Shown in pieces: positions 6,037 through 14,711 of a stretch of 19,321 nucleotides of DNA. Source of the stretch: Bacteroidales bacterium (GTDB lineage: Bacteria > Bacteroidota > Bacteroidia > Bacteroidales > VadinHA17); the NCBI GenBank assembly GCA_003501665.1, contig DNOQ01000367.1, forward strand, positions 6,805 to 26,125, read 5' to 3'. Made by a program: the position numbers and the translations under genes. The notes under the pieces are model-generated. The model made no database searches, was not told the DNA's origin, and saw nothing but the letters and a program-made list of their open reading frames with translations. Within the stretch, counting starts at the first letter, position 1. Every line of letters starts with the position of its first letter.

Positions 6037-8301
6037 TTAGTATATTTCTGATTTCGGTCTGTCATCAGTTGCGGCACCAAACTGATAATTCGGTTTCGGC
6101 CCCATTTCTAACTCAAGAGTTCCTCCATTCATAATCTCTTTGTACGTGATATATGACCGGGTGTAAATGGCACCATTAAGTTTAACCGATTGAATATACA
6201 TATTCTGATCGCTGTTATTAACTGATTTTACAGTAAATTCCTTGTCCCCGGGGAGGCTTATTGTTACTTCGTCAAAAAGGGGACTGCCGAAAACGAATGC
6301 TCCTCCTGCAGGGTTAACCGGATAAAATCCCATTGAGGAAAAGATATACCATGCCGACATCTGTCCGCAGTCTTCGTTGCCGCATAGTCCGTCTGGTTTA
6401 TCAGAATAAAATGAACGCTGAATCAGACGGTTCTTTTCTGCCGTAAGCCATTGTTCTCCTGCATAAGCAAACATATAGGTCACATGATGGCTGGGTTCAT
6501 TGCCATGTGCATACTGACCAATCAATCCTGATATATCTGCTGATGCATCTTCTCCCATGTCACCCTGAACAACGAATAAACTGTCAAGCTTAGCCAGGAA
6601 AGGTTTATCACCTCCGAACAAGTTAATAAGGCCTTCAACATCCTCCGGAACCAGCCAGGTATACTGCCATGCATTTCCTTCAGTATAATCACCCCATTCA
6701 TGTATCGACCGGAAAGGACTGAATGGTTCGCGGAATTTCCCGTTATCAAGCTTTGCTCTCATAAACTGCCTAAGCTGATCAAAGTATTGTTTATATGATT
6801 CAGCTCTTTTACTATAATATTCGAAATCATCGTTTTTCCCGAGTTTTTTTGCCATCTCTGCAATACACCAGTCGGATATGCAATATTCCAATGCCTTTGA
6901 GACCGATTCCTTTTCTTTATCAGCAGGTATGTATCCCTTCTCCTTTAAATATTTCAAGCCATAATCATCCCGGGCAGAAGATACTTTCATGGCTTCATAT
7001 GCGAGATTAACATCAAATCCTTTGAATCCCTTGAAAAAGGCATCAGCAATCACAGGAACAGCGCTGTACCCTACCATACAATCTGTTTCATTACCCATAA
7101 GGTGCCATACAGGGAGCTTTCCCTGCTGTTTATAAATATTCAGCATTGTATTTATCATATCAGGAACACGTTCCGGTTCTAAAAGGGTAAATAGAGGATG
7201 TTCAGCCCTGTAGGTGTCCCACAGGGAGAATATGGAATAATTCACAAATCCGGGATTGTGATAAACCTTTTTGTCGGTTCCCCTGTAGTCTCCATTGTGG
7301 TCATTAAACAAAACAGGATGTGTAAAGGAATGGTAAAGAGCTGTGTAGAATGTTCTCAAATCACTTTCATTCTTCCCTTTAACAACAATTTTCCCGAGTT
7401 CCTTATTCCATTTGGCTTTTGCTTCAGCAACCACATTGTTGAAATTCCAGTCGGGTATCTCAGCGCTGATATTTGCCAGTGCATTTTCCGCACTTACCGG
7501 AGAAATTCCGATCTTCAGCATCACTTCCTCATCATTGGAAGTTGAAAGGTTGAGTATCCCGACTATTTTAGCACCCCTGGCAGAATCGCCTGATACAGCT
7601 TTATCATCATTGAACAGCTGAAAAGATTCTGCTGGTTTTGAGGTCCTGATTGCAAACCATAATCGTTGATCCTTTGCCCACCCGGATGAAAACCTGTATC
7701 CGATATAAGTCCGGGCATCGGATTTCTTGAGGAACGTCTCAACCGGCTGATCCCATCCTATACCGCTGGTTAGATTTATGGCAATATGAGCTTCTTTACT
7801 TTCGGGGAATGTATATTTATGAAAAGCCACTCTTTCCGTTGCCGTCAGTTCAACATGGATATCATACTTTTTCATGATAACTGAATAATATCCTGCCCTG
7901 GCAATTTCGTCTTTATGCGAGTATAATGATGCATAGCCTTCAAGAGGGTTCTTTAAGGTTCCGGGTGATGACTTTATTTCGCCTGTATAGGGAGTGACAA
8001 GCACATCTCCAAGGTCACCGATTCCGGTACCGCTGAGATGGAGCTGCGAAAAACCTGTGACAATACTGTCGGAATAGTGATATCCCGAGCACCAATCCCA
8101 CCCTTTTACAAAGTTGACAGGGCCTGTCTGTACACCCCCGAATGGCACGTTTGCACCGAGAAAAACATGACCGTGGTAGCCTGTGCCTATAAAAGGATCG
8201 ACATATGAGGTGAGATCAACAGCTTCGGTCTTAACCGGTTTTTCGTTTTTGCAGGCAGAGAATAATAATAAAGCTGCGAGTATGAAATATAGTTTCTTCA
8301 T
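6037..8301 (-). CDS. GH92 family alpha-1,2-mannosidase lipoprotein
   Basis: Calcium-dependent exo-alpha-mannosidase of glycoside hydrolase family 92, which trims mannose from N-glycans or mannans. At 754 residues it is full length. The N-terminus MKKLYFILAALLLFSACKN is a lipoprotein signal with the lipidated Cys17, so the enzyme should sit on a membrane facing the periplasm or outside. Family landmarks are DPFIGTGYHGHVFLGANVPF (about residues 36-55), SLWDTYRAEHPL, EGNAWQYTWLVPED (about 541, containing the Glu that acts as catalytic acid in the family) and GNEDCGQMSAWYIFSSMGFY (about 641-660, containing the acidic base region). No SusC/SusD genes are adjacent, so this is not within an obvious polysaccharide utilisation locus here. 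The next gene upstream on this strand is 334 bases away; it is probably transcribed alone. Confidence 0.96.
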   Translation of the reverse strand: MKKLYFILAALLLFSACKNEKPVKTEAVDLTSYVDPFIGTGYHGHVFLGANVPFGGVQTGPVNFVKGWDWCSGYHYSDSIVTGFSQLHLSGTGIGDLGDVLVTPYTGEIKSSPGTLKNPLEGYASLYSHKDEIARAGYYSVIMKKYDIHVELTATERVAFHKYTFPESKEAHIAINLTSGIGWDQPVETFLKKSDARTYIGYRFSSGWAKDQRLWFAIRTSKPAESFQLFNDDKAVSGDSARGAKIVGILNLSTSNDEEVMLKIGISPVSAENALANISAEIPDWNFNNVVAEAKAKWNKELGKIVVKGKNESDLRTFYTALYHSFTHPVLFNDHNGDYRGTDKKVYHNPGFVNYSIFSLWDTYRAEHPLFTLLEPERVPDMINTMLNIYKQQGKLPVWHLMGNETDCMVGYSAVPVIADAFFKGFKGFDVNLAYEAMKVSSARDDYGLKYLKEKGYIPADKEKESVSKALEYCISDWCIAEMAKKLGKNDDFEYYSKRAESYKQYFDQLRQFMRAKLDNGKFREPFSPFRSIHEWGDYTEGNAWQYTWLVPEDVEGLINLFGGDKPFLAKLDSLFVVQGDMGEDASADISGLIGQYAHGNEPSHHVTYMFAYAGEQWLTAEKNRLIQRSFYSDKPDGLCGNEDCGQMSAWYIFSSMGFYPVNPAGGAFVFGSPLFDEVTISLPGDKEFTVKSVNNSDQNMYIQSVKLNGAIYTRSYITYKEIMNGGTLELEMGPKPNYQFGAATDDRPKSEIY

Positions 8302-8634
8302 GGAATATTGTTTGAAAATCAGAAATTATCATTTCTTAAATATAATAATTTGTCAAGCATTGCCGGATGCCTCCTGATTCAATGCAGCTTTTGCCACTTC
8401 GAATGAAGAGATCGTCCTTTCCGTAGGATGCCTGAATTTAGAATAAATTTTCTTCCTGTTACCATGCTTGTGATTTTTACATAATAAGCAAAAATAGAGT
8501 TTCTGTCTTAAGAAATCCCCAAAATAAGTTGCATCTATTAACCGCTTGACGTACAGCAATTTCAGGACAAGTTTGACAGCCTGATAGAGCTATTTCCTTT
8601 GCTAAAGCTACGGGGTTAAAGAATGCTTGGACGG
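8302..8634. other. Gene-free stretch upstream of the GH92 gene
   Basis: About 330 bases with no convincing gene. A minus-strand frame at 8353-8559 (68 codons) matches nothing I recognise. An alternative minus-strand frame after the broken transporter, starting near 8660, stays open for roughly 60 codons without a recognisable motif. The GH92 promoter should lie at 8302-8360; TTGACA followed by an AT-rich stretch is present on the minus strand, but it is not a clear match to TAnnTTTG. Confidence 0.5.
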
Positions 8635-9195
8635 TTAAGGTGATATCGGGCACACGCGCCTGTCTTTATTCATTTTGTTCCCTGAATTCACCCATGGTCC
8701 TGGTAAATATCCAGATGAAATTGCATGAAGCTTACCCATAACGATCGGGCCGATCGAGGCGCCTATATTGACCATGGCATAATAGATACAGAAGCCCAGC
8801 GTCTTATTTGTTGAATCAGTTGTTGCACGAACGGTTGCTGCGATTAATGGTTTGAAAATACCGGCGGCAAACCCTATCGAAAGCATTGTGAGAGCAATTC
8901 CCGAGAAGGTTCTGGTTACTATCAGTAATAATATGGATGGCAGATATGCCAGGTACGAAACAATCAGCATTTTTCTGAATCCGTACTTATCGGCGATTGT
9001 ACCTGAGAATATTGGAGTCAGGTATGAAAGTAAAAGGAATATACTTTGTATTATGCCAAGATCTCCTTTCGAAAAACCCAGTTGCTGAAGGTAAATACCA
9101 AAACTCATATATATGCCATAATAGGCGAATCGCTCCAGTATCTCAATAAAATTTGCTGTCCAGAATACTCTGGGAAATTTTGATCTTTTACTCAT
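8635..9195 (-). pseudogene. Truncated MFS transporter (N-terminal six helices only), probable peptide transporter remnant
   Basis: The 186-codon frame encodes the first half of a major facilitator transporter. It has FERFAYYGIYMSF-like sequence in helix 1 (here LERFAYYGIYMSFGIYL), the loop 2-3 signature GTIADKYGFRKML, and helices up to GASIGPIVMGKL. Normal members run to about 400-450 residues with 12 helices. Here similarity fades after about residue 160 (near position 8715). The last 25 or so residues (GPWVNSGNKMNK onward) are polar and unlike a transporter, so the gene seems to have lost its second half to a deletion or rearrangement. The start is 34 bases after the pepT stop on the same strand, suggesting one operon and a peptide or amino-acid substrate; that is inference. 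Confidence 0.72.
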
Positions 9196-9229
9196 TCTTT
9201 ATATTTTAATAATTACAGAAATCAGTATC

Positions 9230-10465
9230 TCATTCATTATTGTCAGCATACAGGGCAACAATCCTGATAATAACCTTGGTTGCAGCAACCATACTCTCGA
9301 GAGGTATGTATTCAAATTTCCCATGGAAATTATGTCCCCCGGTAAAGATATTCGGGCATGGAATACCCATGTAAGATAACCGGGAGCCGTCGGTTCCACC
9401 CCTGATAGGCACTGTTTTTACCTGGATTCCAACCTCTTCCATAGCTTTACGTGCAATTTCCACAATATGAAAAACAGGCTCTATCTTCTCACGCATATTG
9501 AAATACTGATCCTTGATTTCCGGTTTTACTGTTCCGTCAGGGTACTTTCGGTTTAACAGGATTGCAATATCATTTATCAAAGCTTTTTTATCCTCGAACT
9601 TTTTCCGGTCATGGTCGCGGATAATATACTCTAAAACTGCATTTTCAACTGTTCCTCCAATTTTTGTAAGATGAAAAAACCCTTCATAATCAGCAGTAAA
9701 TTCCGGCCTTTGCCCGACAGGCATCATGTCGATGAATTCTTTGGCAACTAAAAGAGAATTGATCATTTTGTCTTTTGCAGATCCGGGGTGTATATTCCTG
9801 CCCTGGATGTTTATCAGAGCTTTTGCAGCATTGAAATTCTCGTATTCAAGCTCCCCCAGCTCCCCTCCATCGATCGTGTAAGCATATTCCGCACCGAACT
9901 TTTTGACATCAAAAAAGTCAACTCCCCTGCCAACTTCCTCGTCTGGCGTAAAACCGACCCTGACAGTTCCATGCTTAATTTCAGAATGGGTGACAAGGTA
10001 TTCCATAGCTGTCATTATTTCGGCAATACCTGCTTTGTCATCGGCACCGAGCAAAGTGGTACCGTCTGTCGTAATTATTGTCTGCCCTTTATATTGTTTT
10101 ATTTCGTGGAAATCAGATGTTTTAAGTGTCAATCCCGTGGTCTTGTCAAGCAAAATATCCTCACCGTTATAGTTATCCACTACCCTGGGATTCACGTTTG
10201 CACCTGACATATCAGGACTGGTGTCCATATGTGAAAGGAAACCGATTACGGGTATTTTCTTATCAATATTGGAATGTAATGTTGCCATTAAGTATCCGTA
10301 ATTATCAATTGAAATGTCTGTCAATCCAATTTGTTTAAGTTCTTCAAACAGCATTTGTGCCAGTATCAGCTGATTTTTTGAACTTGGGTATTCTATTGAA
10401 TCTGAATCCGACCGGGTATCAATCCTTACATATCTTAAGAAACGTTCCAGAATTTTTTCCTTCAT
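9230..10465 (-). CDS. pepT: Peptidase T (tripeptide aminopeptidase)
   Basis: Cytoplasmic dizinc M20B aminopeptidase that removes the N-terminal residue from tripeptides. From MKEKILERFLRYVRIDTRSD it is 411 residues, matching the usual 408 or so; an in-frame ATG at 10525 would add 20 unrelated residues and enter the upstream repeat. Metal and active-site motifs are in the right order: GFLSHMDTSPD (His79, Asp81), LLGADDKAG, TPDEEVGRG, YTIDGGELGELEYENFNAA and the C-terminal RGGTDGSRLSYMGIPCPN and FTGGHNFHGKFE. All expected ligand residues are present, so the enzyme should be active. It is first in a two-gene unit with the broken transporter downstream. Its 5' region lies inside a 107-bp repeat shared with the gene at 12949-14208, so both may be regulated alike. 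Confidence 0.96.
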   Translation of the reverse strand: MKEKILERFLRYVRIDTRSDSDSIEYPSSKNQLILAQMLFEELKQIGLTDISIDNYGYLMATLHSNIDKKIPVIGFLSHMDTSPDMSGANVNPRVVDNYNGEDILLDKTTGLTLKTSDFHEIKQYKGQTIITTDGTTLLGADDKAGIAEIMTAMEYLVTHSEIKHGTVRVGFTPDEEVGRGVDFFDVKKFGAEYAYTIDGGELGELEYENFNAAKALINIQGRNIHPGSAKDKMINSLLVAKEFIDMMPVGQRPEFTADYEGFFHLTKIGGTVENAVLEYIIRDHDRKKFEDKKALINDIAILLNRKYPDGTVKPEIKDQYFNMREKIEPVFHIVEIARKAMEEVGIQVKTVPIRGGTDGSRLSYMGIPCPNIFTGGHNFHGKFEYIPLESMVAATKVIIRIVALYADNNE

Positions 10466-10475
10466 TGTTATCTGG

Positions 10476-10582
10476 TTTTCATCATAATATAATTTTGATT
10501 TTAACGGTATGATGGAACCGCACATGATTGAAATTTATATTCTTATCGTGTTTGTGATTGTGGTCAATCATGTGGGTTTCAT
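10476..10582. repeat. 107-bp direct repeat, copy 1 (upstream of pepT)
   Basis: Matches 14199-14305 over 107 bases with three differences (10487 A/G, 10505 C/T, 10534 T/A). It contains an exact 11-bp inverted repeat, CACATGATTGA (10521-10531) and TCAATCATGTG (10564-10574), around 32 bases. It ends 10 bases before the pepT start codon and so forms the pepT upstream region. The minus-strand end of the repeat still reads TATGATGAAAA, the start-codon context of the beta-propeller lipoprotein gene in the other copy, which here is an abandoned start. Confidence 0.95.
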
Positions 10583-10589
10583 TTGTTAA
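10509..10589 (+). CDS. Possible 26-residue hydrophobic peptide inside repeat copy 1 (speculative)
   Basis: On the plus strand the repeat can encode a short peptide beginning MMEPHMIEIYILIVFVIVVN and ending HVGFIC, a single hydrophobic helix. There is no clear ribosome binding site. The same frame is open in copy 2, where the peptide is 45 residues. It may be chance coding in an AT-rich regulatory repeat; kept as a candidate because the sequence is conserved between copies. Confidence 0.15.
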   Translation: MMEPHMIEIYILIVFVIVVNHVGFIC

Positions 10590-10744
10590 AAATAATGATT
10601 ATTCAGGCCGGGAAAGTTATGGTATTTAAAATCATCATGACAATCAGAAATGAATTTGAAACCTATGAGTATTAAAATATTTAACCTGATGAAGCGCTCA
10701 ATGGATGAATTCTTTTTCCTATTTTCGGAGCTTTTAATATAAAA

Positions 10745-12922
10745 ATGCCCGGCGTTGCACGATTCCTTCTTATCTGCCTGTTTTTTCTTTACGGGGAAAT
10801 AATGCTTTATTCCCAGGAAAAAGCCGTTAACAGGAATAAATACCTTATTGACATATTTCGTACTGACGAAGCTATAAAGATCGACGGAGTGCTGAACGAG
10901 CAATCGTGGCAGGATTCGGAAACAGCCAGGAATTTCACACGTGTGACTCCTGTCGACACAGGTTATGCAGTTGCACAGACGATTGTTGTGATCACCTATG
11001 ACAAAAATTATCTTTACGTCGGGGCTGTTTGTTATGATCCCACTCCGGGGAAAAGACCTGTGGAATCCCTGCGCAGGGATTTTGAGTTTAATAAGAATGA
11101 TAATTTCAGGGTTCACATAGATACCTATAATAATCAAACGAATGGATATGCCTTCGGCGTCTCGGCAGCTGGCGCCCAGTGTGAGGGAGTGATAAACAAC
11201 GGAAACCAGTCGAGCTTTACATGGGATACCAAATGGAAATCCGCAGTGAAGAGCTTCAACGATCGCTGGGTGGCTGAAATGGCCATACCTTTCCGCAGCC
11301 TCCGTTATTTGGAAGGAGAGAAAGAATGGGGCATCAACTTTGGCCGGCTTGATCTTAAAACGAACGAAAAATCAGCATGGGCTCCTGTTCCGCGTCAGTT
11401 TCCACATAACTCCCTTCCGCATGCAGGAACGCTGATGTGGGATAAGCCCCTTGATAAAGCAGGATTGCGGTTATCCATCATCCCATATGCTACTTCAACG
11501 ATCATAAAGAATACAGAAGCAGGTGAATCTGTAAAATGGAATTGGAATGCAGGTTTTGATACCAAAATGATATTATCGACATCCATGAACCTCGATCTGA
11601 CAGTCAACCCGGATTATTCGCAGGTTGAGGAAGACAGACAGCAGACTAACCTCGATCGCTTTGAATTGTTTTATCCTGAAAGACGACAGTTTTTTCTTGA
11701 GAACAGCGACTTGTTTGCCAATCTTGGGAACAGTCAGGCACGGCCTTTCTTTTCAAGGCGTATAGGACTAAATGTCCCGGTAGAATTCGGCGGAAGGCTG
11801 ACCGGAAGGATTGGGAAAAAATGGAGGATCGGGATGATGGATATGCAGACGGGATAAGAAGCTGAAACCCAATCCGGTAATTACGCGGTTGCTGTTCTGC
11901 AGCGTGAGATCTTCAGCCGCTCCAGTATTACAGGTTTTCTTGTTCATAAGCAGATCACCGGAACATATAATGATTCTGAGTTCACCGGTTACCGTTACAA
12001 CAGTGTGGCAGGCCTGGAGTATAATTTCGCCACTGCAGATAACAAATTGCAGGGAAAGACATTCTATCATCAGGCATTTTATCCGGGAGCAGGAATGAAC
12101 GCTGCAGCTGCTTCAGGAAATATAAGTTATTCCACACAGTATCTGAAAGCCGGCATTGATCAGTCGTGGATAGGTTCGGACTATATTGCCGAAGCGGGTT
12201 ATATCAGGAGGACAGGTTTCTATGAGCTCACACCGTCGGTCAACTACCTGTTTTATCCATCAGGTTCAAAAAAGATCATCAGTCATGGCCCCGGTGCCAG
12301 CTTCAATGCGATCTTCGACCCTGATTTCAGCCTTACTGACCGGGAAACACAACTGTCTTACAATATCGGATGGCAGAATAAGAGCCAGCTGTCCGTCAGC
12401 ATTGAAGAACAATTCGTTAAGCTCAGCCGTGCTTTTGATCCAACCAATACCGGGGGGGAGCAACTCGAAGCCGGGGAGCAGTTCAACTGGAAAAGTGTCA
12501 GGGCGGGATTCACTTCAGATGACCGGAAATTATTCAACTACTCCCTTAATACAAGCATCGGGGGTTACTACAGCGGAAACCGCTGGAACGTCAGCGGACA
12601 AATGAATTACAGGGTGCAGCCATATGGCAGCATAGGAATGACGATGAGTTATAACAACATTTCATTACCCGAACCTTACAACAGCGCGAAGCTGATCCTT
12701 ATGGGCCCCACACTGGATATAACCTTTACGGATAAAATATTTCTCACTACATTCGTTCAGTACAACAACCAGATTGATAATCTGAATATGAATATCCGCT
12801 TCCAGTGGCGTTTTGCACCGGTATCTGATCTGTTTATCGTCTACAGAGGGAATTCCTATACAGAAAATTTCGCGAATAAGAACCGGGGATTAGTCATTAA
12901 GCTGTCGTACTGGTTCAACTAA
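10745..12922 (+). pseudogene. DUF5916 / CBM9-like outer-membrane protein, interrupted by one in-frame TAA
   Basis: A 725-codon frame, normal for this Bacteroidota family, with a signal peptide (MPGVARFLLICLFFLYGEIM...), a CBM9-like domain (about residues 35-230, with AIKIDGVLNEQSWQDS and DNFRVHIDTYNNQTNGYAFG) and a beta-barrel-like C-terminal part. The family segment RFELFYPERRQFFLENSDLF is intact. The codon at 11855-11857 is TAA (after GMMDMQTG), yet family-like sequence resumes at once in the same frame (SGNYAVAVLQREIFSRS) and continues to the proper end LSYWFN at 12922. So one substitution, for example AAA, GAA or CAA to TAA, splits the gene into 370 codons and the rest. A GTG at 12005 is not a natural second start. 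Sequencing error is the simplest alternative; programmed readthrough is unsupported. The molecular role of the family is not established. Confidence 0.88.
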
Positions 12923-12948
12923 ATCGTTTTTTTCACCAGGGAAGGGAA

Positions 12949-14208
12949 TTAATTAAGTATCCTCAGTTTCTTTTTTGGTTTGCCTATTAATAAAACAGGG
13001 TTGTCTGTTTCTTTCAGGGTTTTGTTCAGTGTGTTCAATTGATCAGCCAGGTTTCTGAAGGCGTTATTGGTTATACTTTCCGGCAGCTCGGTGGGATAAT
13101 AAGTTGTAAATATCAGTCCGTCGGGCGATGTTTTGGGCTTGGGGAATTCCTTGTCCACGCCCGGTTTAAATGTGAGGGCTTTACCAAGCAGGTAATTCCT
13201 TCTGTTAAAATCATCCTCATAGGACTGGATTAATCCATATTTACCCGTTGCTTTATTAAGGATGATGTAATCCCTCTTATAATGTGCCCTGCTCCAGCCT
13301 CCTTCACTTGTCCATCCGGTAAACAGGGAATGCTGAATAAACATAAAGCACGGGTTCTCATATTGATCATACCAGGTAAAGGTGTCTCCTTCAACCGGCA
13401 GCATATTCGGCACTGTGTATTTACCCTTGTGTTCCGCTATCAGATAGGGTGAAAGGTGCATATCTTTCAGTGTAAACAGTGTATCATCCCTCCAATACAT
13501 TACATGCATGTTTTCGTCGCCTGTGTAAAAGACCGCTCTTTGTAAAACTTCGTCCTTTGTATTATCAGGCCTTGGAATTATGAATGTTCTGTTGCTTTTG
13601 ATGCCTTCGATAAGATCTCCTTTGAAATTCTGAATGAAAAGGGCATAAGGATTGGTTTCACCTCTTAACACGCCTTCAATACTTCCCATTATTAAAGAGT
13701 CCTGGTATAATTCGAGATCAAGCCAAAAGCCCTTAAAACACTTCGGGATCTGTGGCAGGAATTTTTCTGACTCCATGTCATACCGCTTGATGACATCATT
13801 CTCATTAAAGTCATCCTCAAAATATAGAATATTTGCTTTATTATCATAGTCATACATACATGAAACGGATATTTCACCGGGGCCCCTGCCGTTCTTCAGA
13901 ACCTTCCTGATGAATTTACCGTCAGACGAAAATTTGTAAACATTGCCACGGTCATGAATAATTATGTAATCCCCTGACAGGTTGATTACCTGAAAATTAT
14001 CAGGCAGCAAAGACTCATCGGTGGTTTCAAGGGCAACAAGCCTGCAGTCTTCCATAAGGTCACTGAGCTTAAGGTCAACTGATAATTTATAATTCTCAAA
14101 ATCAACATGAAATGGAATATCCTTTGAATCTGTATCGGGATTGCTGCAGTTCCAGACGACAGGCACCAGGAGAAAGATGGTGAGGGAAAGCAAAATCTTT
14201 TTCATCAT
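12949..14208 (-). CDS. Six-bladed beta-propeller lipoprotein
   Basis: A 419-residue predicted lipoprotein of the six-bladed beta-propeller type (BF3164-like) common in Bacteroidota. MMKKILLSLTIFLLVPVVWN precedes the likely lipidated Cys21. The mature part starts with a strand-rich VDLKLSDLMEDCRLVALET segment typical of these proteins, followed by propeller-like repeats such as YIIIHDRGNVYKFSSDGKF (about residues 80-98) and KNGRGPGEI, another family hallmark. No catalytic motif is visible; members often lie near transport or glycan genes, but their function is unknown. Either of the two adjacent ATGs could start it. The 107-bp repeat at 14199-14305 covers its first three codons and upstream region. 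It is convergent with the DUF5916 gene, 26 bases apart, without an obvious terminator between them. Confidence 0.85.
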   Translation of the reverse strand: MMKKILLSLTIFLLVPVVWNCSNPDTDSKDIPFHVDFENYKLSVDLKLSDLMEDCRLVALETTDESLLPDNFQVINLSGDYIIIHDRGNVYKFSSDGKFIRKVLKNGRGPGEISVSCMYDYDNKANILYFEDDFNENDVIKRYDMESEKFLPQIPKCFKGFWLDLELYQDSLIMGSIEGVLRGETNPYALFIQNFKGDLIEGIKSNRTFIIPRPDNTKDEVLQRAVFYTGDENMHVMYWRDDTLFTLKDMHLSPYLIAEHKGKYTVPNMLPVEGDTFTWYDQYENPCFMFIQHSLFTGWTSEGGWSRAHYKRDYIILNKATGKYGLIQSYEDDFNRRNYLLGKALTFKPGVDKEFPKPKTSPDGLIFTTYYPTELPESITNNAFRNLADQLNTLNKTLKETDNPVLLIGKPKKKLRILN

Positions 14209-14305
14209 AGTATAATTTTGATTTTAATGGTATGATGGAACCGCACATGATTGAAAATTATATTCTTATCGTGTTTGTGATTGTGGTCAATCATGTGGGT
14301 TTCAT
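14199..14305. repeat. 107-bp direct repeat, copy 2 (5' region of the beta-propeller lipoprotein gene)
   Basis: Second copy of the repeat at 10476-10582, same orientation, exactly 3723 bases away, three mismatches. It includes the ATGATGAAAA start of the lipoprotein gene and about 97 bases of upstream DNA, with the 11-bp inverted repeat (14244-14254 and 14287-14297). Flanking sequence diverges sharply on both sides. Confidence 0.95.
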
Positions 14306-14369
14306 ATTGATGGTGTCAGGATATAATAATGATCCACAAGAGGGGCTGACTTTTTATCATGCAACCTGA
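14232..14369 (+). CDS. Possible 45-residue membrane peptide spanning repeat copy 2 (speculative)
   Basis: The plus-strand frame through the repeat continues past its end here and stops at TGA 14367-14369. The peptide has a hydrophobic core YILIVFVIVVNHVGFILMV followed by a polar tail (SGYNNDPQEGLTFYHAT). One repeat mismatch changes Ile to Asn before the core. There is no clear ribosome binding site and it is divergent from the lipoprotein gene. It may be chance. Confidence 0.17.
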   Translation: MMEPHMIENYILIVFVIVVNHVGFILMVSGYNNDPQEGLTFYHAT

Positions 14370-14687
14370 AGCATTTTTCCAGGGGGATCGTCCCGATATC
14401 GCTTTTCCTATTCTGACAGCCTCCAGCGTTTTCTCTTCAGATTAAATCAAATATATGAATATTTTCTAGTTTATCAACTATCAGTTTAGTTTAATCGATG
14501 AAACACTCTCGATCTTTTTTCCTCAAGACTCACACTCAGACTCATATTTTTTGCCAGGTATCATTTAATTGCCATAATTGCAACCAAGGTCTTCTTCTTT
14601 GTGACACAGTGACTTGCTGGAAAAAGCTACATGGTTCTCCTGGTCTCCGATTATCCTTGAATAGTAAAGAGACATTAAAAAGATTTG
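14370..14687. other. Gene-free stretch upstream of the toxin-antitoxin pair
   Basis: About 320 bases without a supported gene. A plus-strand frame at 14498-14701 runs through low-complexity DNA (CTCACACTCAGACTCAT near 14529-14545) and into the promoter of the next gene, and resembles no protein. The low-complexity stretch recalls, in reverse complement, the GAGTGA tracts at 16257 and 19171. Confidence 0.5.
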
Positions 14688-14695
14688 TACCTTTG
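14688..14695 (+). promoter_or_regulatory. -7 promoter box for the mntA-hepT operon
   Basis: TACCTTTG, followed by C, is an exact fit to the Bacteroidota TAnnTTTG element, 16 bases before the mntA ATG. No TTG is at the preferred -33 spacing; one is present at 14657-14659, which is too far. This is the best promoter match in the window. Confidence 0.65.
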
Positions 14696-14711
14696 CAGTA
14701 AAAAGTCGAAT

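Noticed and set aside
8353..8559. 68-codon minus-strand frame between GH92 and the broken transporter
   Set aside because: Not recognised, basic composition, no start context; kept only as part of a gene-free region.
10586..11137. 183-codon minus-strand reading frame
   Set aside because: It lies opposite the DUF5916 gene N-terminus and its upstream DNA, has odd composition and resembles no protein.
11855..11857. Reassigned or programmed readthrough TAA codon
   Set aside because: Other genes in the window end with TAA and the context shows no recoding signal; mutation or sequencing error is simpler.
12005..12922. A separate gene starting at GTG 12005 after the DUF5916 stop
   Set aside because: Family-like sequence is continuous in the same frame from the TAA at 11855 onward, so this start is internal.
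14498..14701. 67-codon plus-strand frame upstream of mntA
   Set aside because: It crosses low-complexity DNA and the mntA promoter box and has no recognisable protein features.
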